The notes beneath the pieces were generated by a model. It searched no databases. It was not told the DNA's origin and was given only the letters and a program-made list of their open reading frames with translations. From Xenorhabdus bovienii SS-2004 (lineage in GTDB: Bacteria > Pseudomonadota > Gammaproteobacteria > Enterobacterales > Enterobacteriaceae): a stretch of 64,000 nucleotides of DNA. This document shows, in pieces, positions 54,304 through 64,000 of this stretch. Every line of letters starts with the position of its first letter. Position 1 is the stretch's first letter. The DNA is taken from NCBI RefSeq assembly GCF_000027225.1, contig NC_013892.1, forward strand, positions 2,356,001 through 2,420,000, in the 5' to 3' direction. Position numbers and translations under genes: made by a program.

Positions 54304-54334
54304 AAAAATACCCTATCAAGGGTATTTTTGTTTT
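54304..54334 (+). terminator. Intrinsic terminator of hns
   Basis: An 11-bp perfect stem AAAAATACCCT / AGGGTATTTTT with loop ATCA, followed by GTTTT. It lies 25 bp after the hns stop. Confidence 0.93.
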
Positions 54335-54511
54335 ATGATTAATATATCTAACTAAGTTATTTATTGGCTGATGTAAAGGCACAGAGTGTTATATTAACGG
54401 CCAAATCGCCTGCATATTTGCGATGTGCTGAAAACAAATTTAACACTAACTTAGTTTTTTATTAACATAGAATTATAAAAAAGGAGCGGTTCGCTCCTTT
54501 TTACTGCCTTT

Positions 54512-55528
54512 TCATTGTTCCGATTTCTGGTAAAAATCCAAATACCAATCGACAAACCGTTTCACCCCTTCCTTCACTGGAGTATCAGGTGAAAAGCCAA
54601 TCTTATCATAAAGTGTGTTTGAGTCCGCACAAGTTGATAATACATCACCATCCTGAATTTCCATAAAGTTCTTCTTGGCGTTAATCCCTAATGACGCTTC
54701 AATAGCTTCAATAAAATCACCCAATTTTGTCGGCTGACCGTTACCAATATTGTAAATACGATACGGAGCAGAGCTAGAAGATATCTCCCCATCTTCAACT
54801 AACCAGTCTTTATTAGGAATAGGAATGATATCTTGCAATCTGATTATAGATTCGACAATATCATCAATATATGTGAAATCCCTCACCATATTACCATGAT
54901 TATAAACATCAATTGACCGCCCCTCTAACATAGCTTTAGTGAACTTAAATAAAGCCATATCAGGGCGTCCCCACGGCCCGTATACAGTGAAAAACCGCAA
55001 TCCCGTTGTTGGTAGTTGATAGAGATGAGAATAGCTGTGAGACATTAACTCATCAGCTTTTTTCGTCGCCGCATATAAAGAAACAGGATGATCAACCGAA
55101 TCATTAGTGGAAAACGGTTGCTTTTTATTTAATCCATACACTGAACTTGAAGATGCATATAATAAGTGCTCAACACGATTATGACGACATCCTTCAAGAA
55201 TATTGATATGACCAACGATATTGGCGTCAATATATGCCATTGGGTTTTGTATTGAATAACGAACCCCCGGCTGGGCTCCCAGATGGATGACTCGCTGAAA
55301 TTGGTGTTTAACAAACAATTCCGAGATTGCAATTCTGTCTGCCAGATCTAATTTTTCAAATTGAAAATTCGTATGAGGGAGTAATAAATTTAATCTCGAC
55401 TGCTTCAAATTAACATCATAATAATCATTGATGTTATCGATACCGACAACTTCATGCCCCATACTCAATAACCGCTGGCTAACATGAAAACCAATAAAAC
55501 CAGCGGAACCTGTCACTAAAAATTTCAT
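54512..55528 (-). CDS. UDP-glucuronate 4-epimerase-type NAD-dependent epimerase
   Basis: Extended short-chain dehydrogenase, most like CapI/LpsL/WbnF enzymes that interconvert UDP-glucuronate and UDP-galacturonate. The 338-residue product has the NAD motif VTGSAGFIGFHV (~5-16), GIDNINDYYDVNLKQSRL, and the catalytic Ser-Tyr-Lys in ASSSSVYG and LYAATKKADELM. RFFTVYGPWGRPDMALF and RDFTYIDDIV are also typical. The ATG at 55528 is 8 bp after the ugd stop; a TTG at 55540 is in frame but is probably not the start. It is the last gene of the operon galU-ugd-epimerase. Confidence 0.88.
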   Translation of the reverse strand: MKFLVTGSAGFIGFHVSQRLLSMGHEVVGIDNINDYYDVNLKQSRLNLLLPHTNFQFEKLDLADRIAISELFVKHQFQRVIHLGAQPGVRYSIQNPMAYIDANIVGHINILEGCRHNRVEHLLYASSSSVYGLNKKQPFSTNDSVDHPVSLYAATKKADELMSHSYSHLYQLPTTGLRFFTVYGPWGRPDMALFKFTKAMLEGRSIDVYNHGNMVRDFTYIDDIVESIIRLQDIIPIPNKDWLVEDGEISSSSAPYRIYNIGNGQPTKLGDFIEAIEASLGINAKKNFMEIQDGDVLSTCADSNTLYDKIGFSPDTPVKEGVKRFVDWYLDFYQKSEQ

Positions 55529-55536
55529 ATCATAAC

Positions 55537-56880
55537 TCAAACAACTGGATTGATAGAGGCGCCACGACCAATGCCATAGTAAGTGAATCCACGCGATTGC
55601 AGGCGTTCTGGATCGTAAAGATTGCGCCCATCAAAAATTATTGGCGATTTCATTGAATCCTTCACTATATCGAAATCAGGCGCTCTGAAATTCTGCCATT
55701 CTGTACAGATAATCAAAGCATCCGCATCTTTTAATGCCGCTTCTTTTGTTCCCATAAGAGAAAGATCATCACGCTGGCCATAAATACGTTGAGCTTCCTG
55801 CATAGCTTCTGGATCATATGCCTGCACTTTAGCACCGCTTTCCCACAATGCTTCCATCAATACGCGACTTGATGCCTCACGCATATCATCCGTATTAGGT
55901 TTAAATGATAATCCCCAAATTGCGAATGTTTTACCTGATAAATCATCACCAAAATGGCGTTTAACAAAAGTAGGCAGCTTACTCTTTTGTTTTTCGTTAA
56001 CCAGTTCCACCGCCTGAAGTATTTTAGGTGTATATCCAATCTGCTCGGAAGTCCGGATCAATGCCTGAACATCTTTCGGGAAACATGAACCACCATATCC
56101 GCATCCTGGATAAATGAAATGATAGCCAATACGCGAATCAGAACCTATTCCCTGACGTACATGCTCAATATCAGCCCCTAACATTTCTGCCAAGTTTGCA
56201 ATTTCATTCATAAAACTGATCTTAGTTGCCAACATGCAGTTAGCTGCATATTTAGTCAACTCTGCACTGCGGATGTCCATGACAATCATACGATCATGAT
56301 TACGATTAAATGGCTCATACAGTTCGCGCATCACATCAATCACATTGTCATTATCACAGCCAATAATAATACGCTCAGGACGCATACAGTCAGAAATCGC
56401 TGCCCCTTCCTTCAAAAACTCGGGGTTGGAGACAACATCAAATGGAAAATCTGCGCTGCGTTGAGTTAATGCCGTTTGCATCACTGCTCTGACTTTATCA
56501 GCCGTACCTACAGGTACCGTTGATTTATCAACAACAACTTTGTAGCCATCCATGTTTTCCGCAATAGTACGGGCTACAGCAGTGACATATTGAAGATCTG
56601 CTGATCCATCTTCATCAGGAGGCGTTCCTACTGCAATAAACTGTAATTTGCCATGTGCAACACCGGCTTTAGCATCCGTTGTAAAATTCAGGCGCCCTTC
56701 CGTAAAATTTTTCTTCACAAGCGGTACTAAACCTGGCTCAAAAATAGGGATCTGGCCATTTTTCAGGTTTTCGACTTTTTTTGCATCAACATCGACACAA
56801 AGTACATCATGCCCGACTTCAGCAAATACAGTTGCTTGAACCAAGCCCACGTAGCCAATACCAAATACAGTAACTTTCAT
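55537..56880 (-). CDS. ugd: UDP-glucose 6-dehydrogenase
   Basis: Oxidises UDP-glucose to UDP-glucuronate with two NAD. The 447-residue product has the Rossmann motif [20 protein letters not shown] at the N-terminus. The catalytic cysteine is in [18 protein letters not shown] (~268). [20 protein letters not shown] marks the C-terminal domain. It is the longer form (447 aa) and not the 388-aa E. coli type. It lies 24 bp after galU and 8 bp before the epimerase gene, so the three genes form a pathway from glucose-1-phosphate to UDP-galacturonate for surface polysaccharide. Confidence 0.96.
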   Translation of the reverse strand: MKVTVFGIGYVGLVQATVFAEVGHDVLCVDVDAKKVENLKNGQIPIFEPGLVPLVKKNFTEGRLNFTTDAKAGVAHGKLQFIAVGTPPDEDGSADLQYVTAVARTIAENMDGYKVVVDKSTVPVGTADKVRAVMQTALTQRSADFPFDVVSNPEFLKEGAAISDCMRPERIIIGCDNDNVIDVMRELYEPFNRNHDRMIVMDIRSAELTKYAANCMLATKISFMNEIANLAEMLGADIEHVRQGIGSDSRIGYHFIYPGCGYGGSCFPKDVQALIRTSEQIGYTPKILQAVELVNEKQKSKLPTFVKRHFGDDLSGKTFAIWGLSFKPNTDDMREASSRVLMEALWESGAKVQAYDPEAMQEAQRIYGQRDDLSLMGTKEAALKDADALIICTEWQNFRAPDFDIVKDSMKSPIIFDGRNLYDPERLQSRGFTYYGIGRGASINPVV

Positions 56881-56904
56881 ATCACACCTTAAATTACCAA
56901 GAGA

Positions 56905-57822
56905 TTATTTTTCGATCTGATTCTGCAATGTCATGATCCAATCCTTGAATGCTGTACCTAAGTCCTTATGTTTCATACCATATTCGACGAATGCCTGCAT
57001 ATAACCCAATTTATTACCACAATCATGACTGCGGCCTTGCAAATGATAAGCTTCAACGGGTTCTTTTTCCATCAGCATAGCAATGGCATCTGTCAGCTGA
57101 ATTTCATCTCCTGCACCCGGTGCAGTTTTCGCCAATAATGGCCAGATTTTTTCAGACAACACATAGCGACCAACGATGGAAAGATTCGATGGGGCTTCTT
57201 CCGGTTTGGGTTTTTCAACAACACGAGCAATAGGCTTGCTGTCACCAGGTTGCAGATTTTCGCCAAGGCAATCAACAACACCATAATCTGCGACGCTTTC
57301 CAAAGGAACGGGTTCAACCAATATCTGGCTCGCTCCACTGCTATTAAAGCGTGACAACATTTCACTCAAATTATATTTCGACAAATCTGTACTGTATTCA
57401 TCCAAAATGACATCTGGCAGAATAACAGCAAATGGTTCATCACCAATCAGTGGCTTAGCACATAACACCGCATGGCCCAATCCTTTTGCGATCCCCTGAC
57501 GGGTCTGCATAATTGTCACATGATTTGGGCAAATCGATTGTACCTCATCTAGCAACTGGCGCTTGACCCTCCTTTCAAGGATCGCTTCCAATTCAAAACT
57601 GGTATCAAAATGGTTTTCTATAGAGTTTTTGGATGAATGCGTAACCAGAATAATTTCATTAATACCCGCCTTAATACATTCATTAACGACATACTGAATA
57701 AGTGGTTTATCAACCAGCGGGAGCATTTCTTTAGGAATGGCTTTGGTCGCCGGCAACATTCTTGTTCCCAAACCAGCAACAGGGATAACAGCTTTTTTTA
57801 TCTTTTTGTTTATAATTGACAT
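56905..57822 (-). CDS. galU: UTP-glucose-1-phosphate uridylyltransferase
   Basis: Makes UDP-glucose. The 305-residue product has the nucleotidyltransferase motif [20 protein letters not shown] (~13-32) and [19 protein letters not shown] after it. [13 protein letters not shown] holds the metal-binding Asp (~136), and [22 protein letters not shown] is in the second half. Size matches E. coli GalU (302). It is the first gene of galU-ugd-epimerase. In E. coli galU is also close to hns and rssB. Confidence 0.97.
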   Translation of the reverse strand: MSIINKKIKKAVIPVAGLGTRMLPATKAIPKEMLPLVDKPLIQYVVNECIKAGINEIILVTHSSKNSIENHFDTSFELEAILERRVKRQLLDEVQSICPNHVTIMQTRQGIAKGLGHAVLCAKPLIGDEPFAVILPDVILDEYSTDLSKYNLSEMLSRFNSSGASQILVEPVPLESVADYGVVDCLGENLQPGDSKPIARVVEKPKPEEAPSNLSIVGRYVLSEKIWPLLAKTAPGAGDEIQLTDAIAMLMEKEPVEAYHLQGRSHDCGNKLGYMQAFVEYGMKHKDLGTAFKDWIMTLQNQIEK

Positions 57823-58062
57823 TATATTGTCTCCTACGGCTAGGTTTTCGCTGAAAAAACTCCTTTTGCAGCTTAAACATTAGCACTAACTTTCTAAAAA
57901 AACGGATGTGTGAAGAAAATCGCCCGCGTAAGCAGGCGTAAAAAATGATGCGCTCAAGTATACCAGCTAACTCAGCTAGATATACAGCACGCTGGCGTTT
58001 AATCACATTCCCATAATTCAATATTTAATATCGCCTGAGAGTGGTGCATAAATGTTATAGGA

Positions 58063-59088
58063 TCACTGATAAAATGGTGGAGAAAACATCAGTTTTATTT
58101 GATTTTTGTTATTCCATATGCGGCATTGCCAAAGAGAACTATGTTCACATACCTGATGTGAATGAATTATCTTCAACGTACCAAGAGGAATCCCTCTACC
58201 CAACTGCTGTTGATGATTACCAGACTGAATACGCGCACTTAATCCTGCTGATGACATTAAGATGGTTTTATTATGCGTATTGTAATAACCCAATAATAAT
58301 GGAAGTGGTTCTGAAATCTCCGTATCATTTAATATCCGGTTCACCCAGTTCATGATCTCTTGCATATCTGGCAGACCACTTTTTTTATGAAACTTTCGTT
58401 TTTTCAATAAATTATTGAAAACTACTCTCAATAGCAGTGCAGATACAGCACCATTATCTTTCGAACGGCTAATATCCAGACAATAGAAAATCATTTCATT
58501 ATCAGAAAGTGCTGTGATGTCAAAAACCAAACCCATTTTACCTACTGTGTTTAATAAGCGGTAATTTACCCTACAGTTAGCAATAGTTTGGGAGACCGGT
58601 GGCTGTAGTTGTTTTAATAAACACCAGACTGATTCCGTATTTTGTTTTAGTCTCGACAGTTCCTGAATCAGGCGGTTTTGCTCTATCGCATCAGACATAA
58701 ATACCTTCGGATGTAAATAATCCAAAGCCATTTCCTTTACCTCATTGAGATTGGCTATCGGCTTTAACAGAATGTCTTTAGCTCCAAGGCGCAGCGCATC
58801 ATCTATCTCCGTCATCTTACTTGTTGCGGAAACAATAATGATGGGAATAGTCAATCCCTTCATCGCCATATGGCTCATAAATTCAATGCCATCCATAATA
58901 GGCATGCTTAAATCGCAGAAAATGAGTTCAGGTTTTATCTCTCTATCAACCATCTGTAATGCCATTTCTCCATTTGATGCACACATCGTTATCGCACCCA
59001 GAGAGTTTAGGTAATCTGTTAATAAGGAGCAAAAAACGGGTTCATCCTCTACAACTAATATCCTCTTATCCTGCAATACCTTTTCCAC
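58063..59088 (-). CDS. rssB: RpoS-degradation adaptor, response regulator RssB
   Basis: Response-regulator-like adaptor that delivers sigma-S to ClpXP. The 341-residue product has an N-terminal receiver with Glu14-Asp15 pocket residues (LVVEDEPVF) and the phosphorylatable Asp59 (LIFCDLSMPIMDG). The conserved Lys is in DILLKPIANL. A helical linker follows, and then an output domain related to PP2C phosphatases but without the metal residues. The end reads WQCRIWNNKNQIKLM. E. coli RssB has 337 residues. It stands between galU and ychJ, as in E. coli. Confidence 0.93.
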   Translation of the reverse strand: MEKVLQDKRILVVEDEPVFCSLLTDYLNSLGAITMCASNGEMALQMVDREIKPELIFCDLSMPIMDGIEFMSHMAMKGLTIPIIIVSATSKMTEIDDALRLGAKDILLKPIANLNEVKEMALDYLHPKVFMSDAIEQNRLIQELSRLKQNTESVWCLLKQLQPPVSQTIANCRVNYRLLNTVGKMGLVFDITALSDNEMIFYCLDISRSKDNGAVSALLLRVVFNNLLKKRKFHKKSGLPDMQEIMNWVNRILNDTEISEPLPLLLGYYNTHNKTILMSSAGLSARIQSGNHQQQLGRGIPLGTLKIIHSHQVCEHSSLWQCRIWNNKNQIKLMFSPPFYQ

Positions 59089-59240
59089 AACAGTAGCCCC
59101 TTACCAAGCATTGCGGCTATTACCCATATTCGGGTATCATCAGCCAATGATAGTCCAATAGGTCATTACTATTTGTACTCTTACATATCTTTGCAGTATC
59201 GGTCATATTAACAGCAACTATTTAAACAACTGGAGTTATT

Positions 59241-59702
59241 TTGACAAAAATATGCCCTTGTGGCAGCGACTCTCTTTTCGTACATTGCTGCGGCCCCTAT
59301 CTTGAAAATCACCACTCCGCTCCAGATGCCGAATCTTTGATGCGTTCCAGATATAGTGCTTATGCAACAAAAAATGCAGATTATCTCATCGCAACTTGGC
59401 ACCCGGATTGTCAAGCTGAAAGCTGGCGTTCTGAAATAGAACAAAGTTTTGCGAGTGTACAGTGGCTAGGTCTAAATGTTATTGAGACAAGTGAAGGGCA
59501 ACATAATAACGAAGCCTATGTCGAATTTTCAGCCTGCTTTATTGAGCAAGGAAAGCAAGATAGACAATTGATCCATGAGCGCTCCCGTTTTTTGCGCATT
59601 GACCGGCATTGGTTTTATTTAGATGGCATACGTCCCCAAACAGGCCGTAATAGTCCTTGTCCATGTGGTTCAGGCAAAAAATACAAAAAGTGCTGTGGCT
59701 AG
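59241..59702 (+). CDS. ychJ: SEC-C motif protein YchJ
   Basis: A zinc-binding protein of 153 residues with SEC-C motifs at both ends, [19 protein letters not shown] (~4-22) and [16 protein letters not shown] (~138-153). The middle SnoaL-like NTF2 domain includes [22 protein letters not shown] and [16 protein letters not shown]. The start is a TTG at 59241 with GGAG 5 bases upstream; no ATG gives the full N-terminal motif. Function is unknown. It lies 67 bp before purU. Confidence 0.93.
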   Translation: MTKICPCGSDSLFVHCCGPYLENHHSAPDAESLMRSRYSAYATKNADYLIATWHPDCQAESWRSEIEQSFASVQWLGLNVIETSEGQHNNEAYVEFSACFIEQGKQDRQLIHERSRFLRIDRHWFYLDGIRPQTGRNSPCPCGSGKKYKKCCG

Positions 59703-59769
59703 ATCAATATCCAAATATCAAACACAACAACTCACACACAGTGAAGAACCTTTAAGGATCATGTAATCC

Positions 59770-60618
59770 ATGCAAAACGCAAACATACAAAAAAAAATCT
59801 TGCGTACAATCTGTCCTGATGCCAAAGGATTAATCGCAAAGATCACGAACATTTGCTACAAGCATCAATTGAATATTGTTCAAAATAATGAATTTGTAGA
59901 TCATCGTACTGGCCGTTTTTTTATGCGCACAGAGCTGGAAGGTATTTTCAATGATGAAACATTTCTAGCCGATTTGGATGATGCCTTGCCTGCGGGTTCA
60001 AACCGTGAATTAAATACAGCAGGTCGTCGCCGTATTGTCATTATGGTGACAAAAGAAGCTCATTGTATCGGTGACATCTTAGTAAAAAGCGCTTATGGCG
60101 GATTGGATGTCGAGATTGCTGCCGTTATCGGCAACCATACGATCCTGCAACACTTGGTGGAACAATTTGATATTCCGTTCCACTACATTAGTCATGATGG
60201 TTTAACCCGAGAACAACATGACGAAGCATTGATGGTTCAAATCGAACAATATAAACCCGATTATGTTGTACTCGCTAAGTATATGCGTGTCTTGACGCCA
60301 GCATTTGTTCAGCATTATCCGAACCAAATCATCAACATTCACCATTCATTCTTGCCTGCTTTTATTGGTGCCCGCCCCTATCATCAGGCTTATGAGCGTG
60401 GCGTCAAAATAATAGGTGCTACTGCACATTATGTGAATGATAACTTGGATGAAGGCCCAATCATCACACAGGATGTGATAAATGTGGATCATACCTATAC
60501 TGCCGAGGAGATGAAGCGCGCAGGATTGGATGTTGAAAAAAATGTGCTGAGTCAGGCATTGCACTGGGTCTTTTCTCAGCGGGTTTTTGTGTATGGTAAT
60601 CGTACTGTTATTCTCTGA
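59770..60618 (+). CDS. purU: Formyltetrahydrofolate deformylase PurU
   Basis: Hydrolyses 10-formyl-THF to formate and THF, feeding formate to PurT and balancing one-carbon pools. The 282-residue product has an N-terminal ACT domain (ILRTICPDAKGLIAKITNIC, ~9-28). The C-terminal formyltransferase domain has the Asn-His-Asp triad in INIHHSFLPAFIGARPYHQA (~191) and NDNLDEGPIITQD (~232). Size agrees with E. coli PurU (280). It is followed by tRNA-Tyr, as the E. coli gene lies close to tyrT/tyrV. Confidence 0.97.
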   Translation: MQNANIQKKILRTICPDAKGLIAKITNICYKHQLNIVQNNEFVDHRTGRFFMRTELEGIFNDETFLADLDDALPAGSNRELNTAGRRRIVIMVTKEAHCIGDILVKSAYGGLDVEIAAVIGNHTILQHLVEQFDIPFHYISHDGLTREQHDEALMVQIEQYKPDYVVLAKYMRVLTPAFVQHYPNQIINIHHSFLPAFIGARPYHQAYERGVKIIGATAHYVNDNLDEGPIITQDVINVDHTYTAEEMKRAGLDVEKNVLSQALHWVFSQRVFVYGNRTVIL

Positions 60619-60742
60619 TAAAAGATAAAGTATTTTTTATCTGTCAGGTACTTATTGCTGTTGATGATCTGACCTGATGGAACGGGATTTGAGCATCAAG
60701 TTTAAAAAATCAGCATTTGATACTTTATTTTCAATTATCTAC

Positions 60743-60770
60743 TTTACAGCGGCGGCTTATCTGATATTAT
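60743..60770 (+). promoter_or_regulatory. tRNA-Tyr promoter
   Basis: A -35 box TTTACA (60743-60748) and a -10 box TATTAT (60765-60770) are separated by 16 bp. A GC-rich discriminator (GCCGTCCGC) follows, typical of stringently controlled stable-RNA promoters. The mature tRNA starts 40 bp downstream of the -10 box. Confidence 0.75.
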
Positions 60771-60809
60771 GCCGTCCGCTGTCAACGATAGCATACAATT
60801 TAAAAATTT

Positions 60810-60894
<85 letters not shown>

Positions 60895-61070
60895 TCCAAG
60901 AAATATTCTTAATATCCAATAAATCCAAAAGTCAATAAATTCCCACTTTGAGTAAGCTAAAAACCTTCGATCAAGGCTCGAATTAATCACAGCGAAATAA
61001 CAGTATGTGAAGTAAGATAACAATATGCGAAACTCGTTGATCCGTAGGAAGGGGAAAGAAGTAACGAATT

Positions 61071-61089
61071 ATCCTTCCCCCACACCATC
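61071..61089 (+). repeat. Partial copy of the tRNA-Tyr 3' end
   Basis: ATCCTTCCCCCACACCATC repeats the tRNA-Tyr 3' terminus (60877-60896) with one C missing, 194 bp downstream. It resembles the short tRNA-end repeats (rtT type) that follow tyrT in E. coli. It could instead be an attachment-site scar. Confidence 0.7.
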
Positions 61090-61259
61090 AAATAGATGTT
61101 CTGTTACTTTCATCAACTGCCACAATCAACAGGTGTCCGCATGGGGAAAGAACAAGTAATTCGCTCAAAGAGCAGATGAATATTACAAAATTAGCGTATT
61201 TGAATAAGCACCAAGAGCGGAGTTTGGGTATGATATTTCACTCCGCTTATGCAATCTGA

Positions 61260-62123
61260 TTACTCCATATCGCTAACAGAGTCTATAAAGCGATTTAACA
61301 CACTTGAATGAGATTTTGATTTGTAGACATAACACTGATTAACTGCATCAGTTCGTGATATTGGAATAAAGCCTAAGCTTTCTCCCTCTTCCAATGCACC
61401 AGAGTGGGAATCTGTAATAAAGATATAATCTGTTGACTGAATAAAATTAAGACAGCACTCGATACTATCCATTTGCCGTATATTGACTTTCTCTCCATTT
61501 TTTATCATTTCTTCTTCTAAATTCTTTATCAAATTACCTTTATAGAGTACTGGGTCACATAACCATGTTCTCTTTTTCAGCAATTGAGTAAAGTCGCCGT
61601 GAACCTCATCCAATAATTCCTTACGGCAGCAGATCCCTAAATTTGGTCCTTCAATTTTTCGGACAAGGCTGAATCGATCACTGAGTACTTTTTCTGAGCT
61701 TAAAATTATCGTATTGCCCTCATAGTCAACTATTTCATCGATGTTATCATAACTGAAGCGTAATATATTAACTTGAGCATTATTTCTGTCTGCTGCTTTA
61801 TAAAGCGAAATTAGATGCTTTTTCTTACCCCAATCATGGTATATATTTACAACATTACAAATACTCCCGCTGATGTGTTTCTTTGTAATTTCTTTCTCTT
61901 TCAAATAAAGTTCTTTTAGGTCATTATATAGTTCCACTCCGTCTTTGGTCAGAATCATCCCAAACTTCTCCCTTTTAAATAAGCGCTTTCCTAACGTCGC
62001 TTCGAAGTCTTTAATTGATTTAGCGACTGGGGGAGTAGTACGGTTCATCACTCTTGCCGCTTTGCTTAAAGAACCCATTTCCACCACCGCCATGAATGCT
62101 TCTAATTTACGAGAAAAAAACAT
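61260..62123 (-). CDS. LysR-family transcriptional regulator
   Basis: The 287-residue product has an N-terminal LysR helix-turn-helix: FMAVVEMGSLSKAARVMNRT, then PPVAKSIKDFEATLGKRLFKRE (~10-52). The C-terminal effector-binding domain is poorly conserved (CCRKELLDEVHGDFTQLLKK, DYIFITDSHSGALEEGESLG). The target is unknown; no divergently oriented gene lies within 600 bp upstream, where LysR regulators often have a target. It is AT-rich relative to purU and xthA, and its position next to the tRNA-Tyr region suggests acquisition. Confidence 0.9.
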   Translation of the reverse strand: MFFSRKLEAFMAVVEMGSLSKAARVMNRTTPPVAKSIKDFEATLGKRLFKREKFGMILTKDGVELYNDLKELYLKEKEITKKHISGSICNVVNIYHDWGKKKHLISLYKAADRNNAQVNILRFSYDNIDEIVDYEGNTIILSSEKVLSDRFSLVRKIEGPNLGICCRKELLDEVHGDFTQLLKKRTWLCDPVLYKGNLIKNLEEEMIKNGEKVNIRQMDSIECCLNFIQSTDYIFITDSHSGALEEGESLGFIPISRTDAVNQCYVYKSKSHSSVLNRFIDSVSDME

Positions 62124-62772
62124 AATTCACCGTTCCTATGTAACTTGTGGCTAAAATAATTTCCTTGAAATGGCCTTCTCATCAGGTAACCGCTAAATCA
62201 AACTTGATATTATGAAGGTATAATTTTGTACAATAAAAACAAATGTTTTTCAAATGGCATTTATATAAAAATACCAGTCCCTGATGCAATAATGCGGTTT
62301 AGATGAACTATATTATTCATCTATAGCATGATGAATATTCCACCGTGATTGTAAGCCATTAATAAATATAAGCATGACCTACACGTTTAATTTTCTATCA
62401 GAGATTGATTAACTCTTCTACTTTTTCATTAATTATTTTTTGTAATGCGTGACACAAAATAAATTTATAAAATAAAAACACTTTCAAAAATTATAATATC
62501 AAATGTTGAATATAACCAATTATAACTAACAGACCGTTATTCATCCATTAACTTACCATTTATTAATTCTATGGTTTTCATTATTTAAAACGATTACTCA
62601 CTCAAAATTTCAGGTAATGAGAGTATTATATTCAGTATAGTATGTCATATAGGAGTAAAATAGCTAAATATCCAAGTAATCAGCCAAAAATTATTATTTA
62701 ATAAATAGTTACATTCTTATTTATATCTGTTAACATTGAAAAACAGCTTATTCTAATGGTGATTATAACGAT
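62124..62772. other. AT-rich gene-free region between the lysR gene and xthA
   Basis: No gene was seen in 649 bp. Short inverted AT-rich tracts occur. The xthA start at 62773 follows directly, and its promoter should lie here, but no clear -35/-10 pair could be chosen. Confidence 0.5.
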
Positions 62773-63579
62773 ATGAAATTTGTCTCATTCAATATTAATG
62801 GCCTGCGGGCGCGTCCTCACCAACTTGCTGCCATCGTTGAACAGCACCAACCAGATGTTATCGGATTGCAGGAAACAAAAGTTCATGATGAAATGTTTCC
62901 TTTAGAAGAAGTTAGCAAACTTGGTTACCACATCTTCTATCACGGCCAAAAATCCCACTACGGTGTTGCCCTGCTCACCCGTCAGCAACCCGTTACTGTT
63001 CGTAAAGGCTTTCCTACTGATGATGATGACGCACAGAGGCGCATCATCATGGCTGATATCGAAACGCCGCAAGGCTTAATGACCATAATCAACGGTTACT
63101 TTCCTCAAGGCGAAAGCCGTGAACATCCGGTTAAGTTTCCAGCAAAAGAAAAATTTTATCAGGACCTGAATCGCTATCTGGAAAAAAACCAATCTCCAGA
63201 TTCACATATTCTCATTATGGGTGATATGAATATCAGCCCAACTGATCTCGATATTGGGATCGGAGAAAATAACCAGAAACGCTGGTTAAAAACGGGGAAG
63301 TGTTCCTTTTTACCGGAAGAAAGAGAATGGATGGGACGTCTTAAAGACTGGGGCTTAATCGACACATTCCGGGCACAGCATCCAGAAGCCAGTGACCAGT
63401 TCTCTTGGTTTGACTATCGCTCAAAAGGGTTTGATGATAATCGAGGGCTGCGCATTGATTTGCTGCTTGCCAGCCGCCCATTGGCAGAACGGTGCCTCTC
63501 TTCTGGCATAGATTACGCTATCCGCAGCATGGAAAAACCATCTGATCATGCACCGGTCTGGGCGGAGTTTGGAATATAG
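62773..63579 (+). CDS. xthA: Exonuclease III
   Basis: The major AP endonuclease and 3'-5' exonuclease of base-excision repair. The 268-residue product is the size of E. coli ExoIII (268). The catalytic motifs are complete: [13 protein letters not shown] (Asn7), [14 protein letters not shown] (Glu34), [18 protein letters not shown] (Asp151, Asn153), [19 protein letters not shown] (Asp229) and [11 protein letters not shown] (His259). It is transcribed alone and ends at a strong terminator. Confidence 0.97.
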   Translation: MKFVSFNINGLRARPHQLAAIVEQHQPDVIGLQETKVHDEMFPLEEVSKLGYHIFYHGQKSHYGVALLTRQQPVTVRKGFPTDDDDAQRRIIMADIETPQGLMTIINGYFPQGESREHPVKFPAKEKFYQDLNRYLEKNQSPDSHILIMGDMNISPTDLDIGIGENNQKRWLKTGKCSFLPEEREWMGRLKDWGLIDTFRAQHPEASDQFSWFDYRSKGFDDNRGLRIDLLLASRPLAERCLSSGIDYAIRSMEKPSDHAPVWAEFGI

Positions 63580-63590
63580 TTTTCAGACAT

Positions 63591-63627
63591 GAAAACACAG
63601 CACCTTCAATAACGGTGCTGTGTTTTC
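63591..63627 (+). terminator. Intrinsic terminator between xthA and topB
   Basis: A 14-bp perfect stem GAAAACACAGCACC / GGTGCTGTGTTTTC with a 9-base loop. A-run and T-run on the two sides allow it to act in both directions for the convergent genes. Confidence 0.92.
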
Positions 63628-63640
63628 ATTCTGGTTACTC

Positions 63641-64000
63641 TTACTCCGTTTTATTCACTTTTTCTTTGCCCTTTTTTACCTGTTTTGTTTTCCCTTTTTT
63701 GCCTTTCATAGGAACAGGAGGCAAGTCCCTAAAAGCTTTCAAGTTCCGATACTGCTTCGCCTGCCAGATTAACTGCTGTAATGTTTCCTGAAGGGGCAGC
63801 ATAAAATCCTGATAACGAAACTGTTTCTCACTGATCTGCGTTAATTTGGATTCCCAATGTGCAGTCATATCCGGTAATACTGCCATATCCGGCAATACAT
63901 GAATAAGTGCTCGTCCAGCAGGTGTTGCATGAATATTACGCCCTTTTTTGTACAAGAATTCCCGTTTGAACAGCAGTTCAATAATACCGGCTCTTGTTGC
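63641..64000 (-). CDS. topB: DNA topoisomerase III, C-terminal part
   Basis: The gene enters from the right edge; 119 residues of the C-terminus are visible. They start [20 protein letters not shown] and go on to [41 protein letters not shown] and [20 protein letters not shown]. They match the end of E. coli TopB (type IA decatenase), where '[29 protein letters not shown]' is diagnostic. The last ~25 residues are a lysine-rich tail ([16 protein letters not shown]). Confidence 0.93.
   Translation of the reverse strand, partial: ATRAGIIELLFKREFLYKKGRNIHATPAGRALIHVLPDMAVLPDMTAHWESKLTQISEKQFRYQDFMLPLQETLQQLIWQAKQYRNLKAFRDLPPVPMKGKKGKTKQVKKGKEKVNKTE

Noticed and set aside
60895-61259. Genomic island integrated at tRNA-Tyr
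   Set aside because: The only repeat of the tRNA end is 194 bp away and encloses no integrase; the evidence for an island is too thin.

Overview
The window looks like a chromosomal segment of an insect-pathogenic, nematode-associated member of the Morganellaceae, most likely Xenorhabdus or a close relative such as Photorhabdus. This rests on three things: the housekeeping genes have clear enterobacterial orthologues in familiar neighbourhoods, the DNA is AT-rich, and there is a giant clostridial-type toxin gene plus a scrap of a Tc insecticidal toxin gene. The genus is an inference from gene content; no 16S rRNA gene is present.

Layout. 1-1.8 kb: ldhA-hslJ with the start of a ydbH-like gene. 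1.8-4 kb: an accessory stretch with a 27-residue membrane protein, a DUF2622/GhoS-like protein, an IS4 scrap and a secretion-signal-less YadA-head protein. 4-8.5 kb: ycgN, ycgM, an MltB-type lytic transglycosylase, ycgL and minCDE. 8.5-15.6 kb: an insertion-sequence island (IS630, two direct IS6-family copies, IS1) between minE and rnd, carrying a tetR/dehydrogenase/MFS-efflux module and a short ColE1-type plasmid sequence. 15.6-24.3 kb: rnd, emtA, the Fur-controlled yfeABCD metal importer, yniA and yciC, with IS256 and IS982 remnants. 24.6-32.2 kb: the toxin gene. 33-39.7 kb: a SulP transporter, yciB, yciA, tonB, yciY, cls and yciU. 39.8-47.1 kb: oppABCDF with two oppA genes. 47.7-54.3 kb: a decayed ychE, IS30, adhE, tdk and hns. 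54.5-57.8 kb: a nucleotide-sugar operon (galU, ugd, UDP-glucuronate epimerase). 58-60.9 kb: rssB, ychJ, purU and tRNA-Tyr. 61.3-64 kb: an orphan LysR regulator, xthA and the end of topB.

The most interesting object is the ~2533-residue toxin (24592-32193, minus strand). Its middle part is colinear with the cysteine-protease and pore-forming/translocation parts of Clostridioides difficile TcdA/TcdB: candidate catalytic His and Cys 46 residues apart, then a hydrophobic segment. I cannot see the usual glucosyltransferase DXD motif in the ~950-residue N-terminal region, and the C-terminal ~1000 residues look like Trp/Tyr-rich beta-propeller-like repeats instead of CROPs. Its promoter overlaps a Fur-box-like sequence, and yfeABCD and tonB in the same window also carry Fur-box-like sites, so iron starvation may couple metal uptake to toxin production. 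The toxin gene and the SulP gene lie between yciC and yciB, which are neighbours in E. coli.

The second theme is genome decay and mobile DNA: both IS6 copies are broken by different lesions, an IS1 with perfect 9-bp target duplications splits the efflux gene, ychE has an internal deletion, and scraps of IS4, IS256, IS982 and a Tc-toxin gene are scattered between conserved genes.
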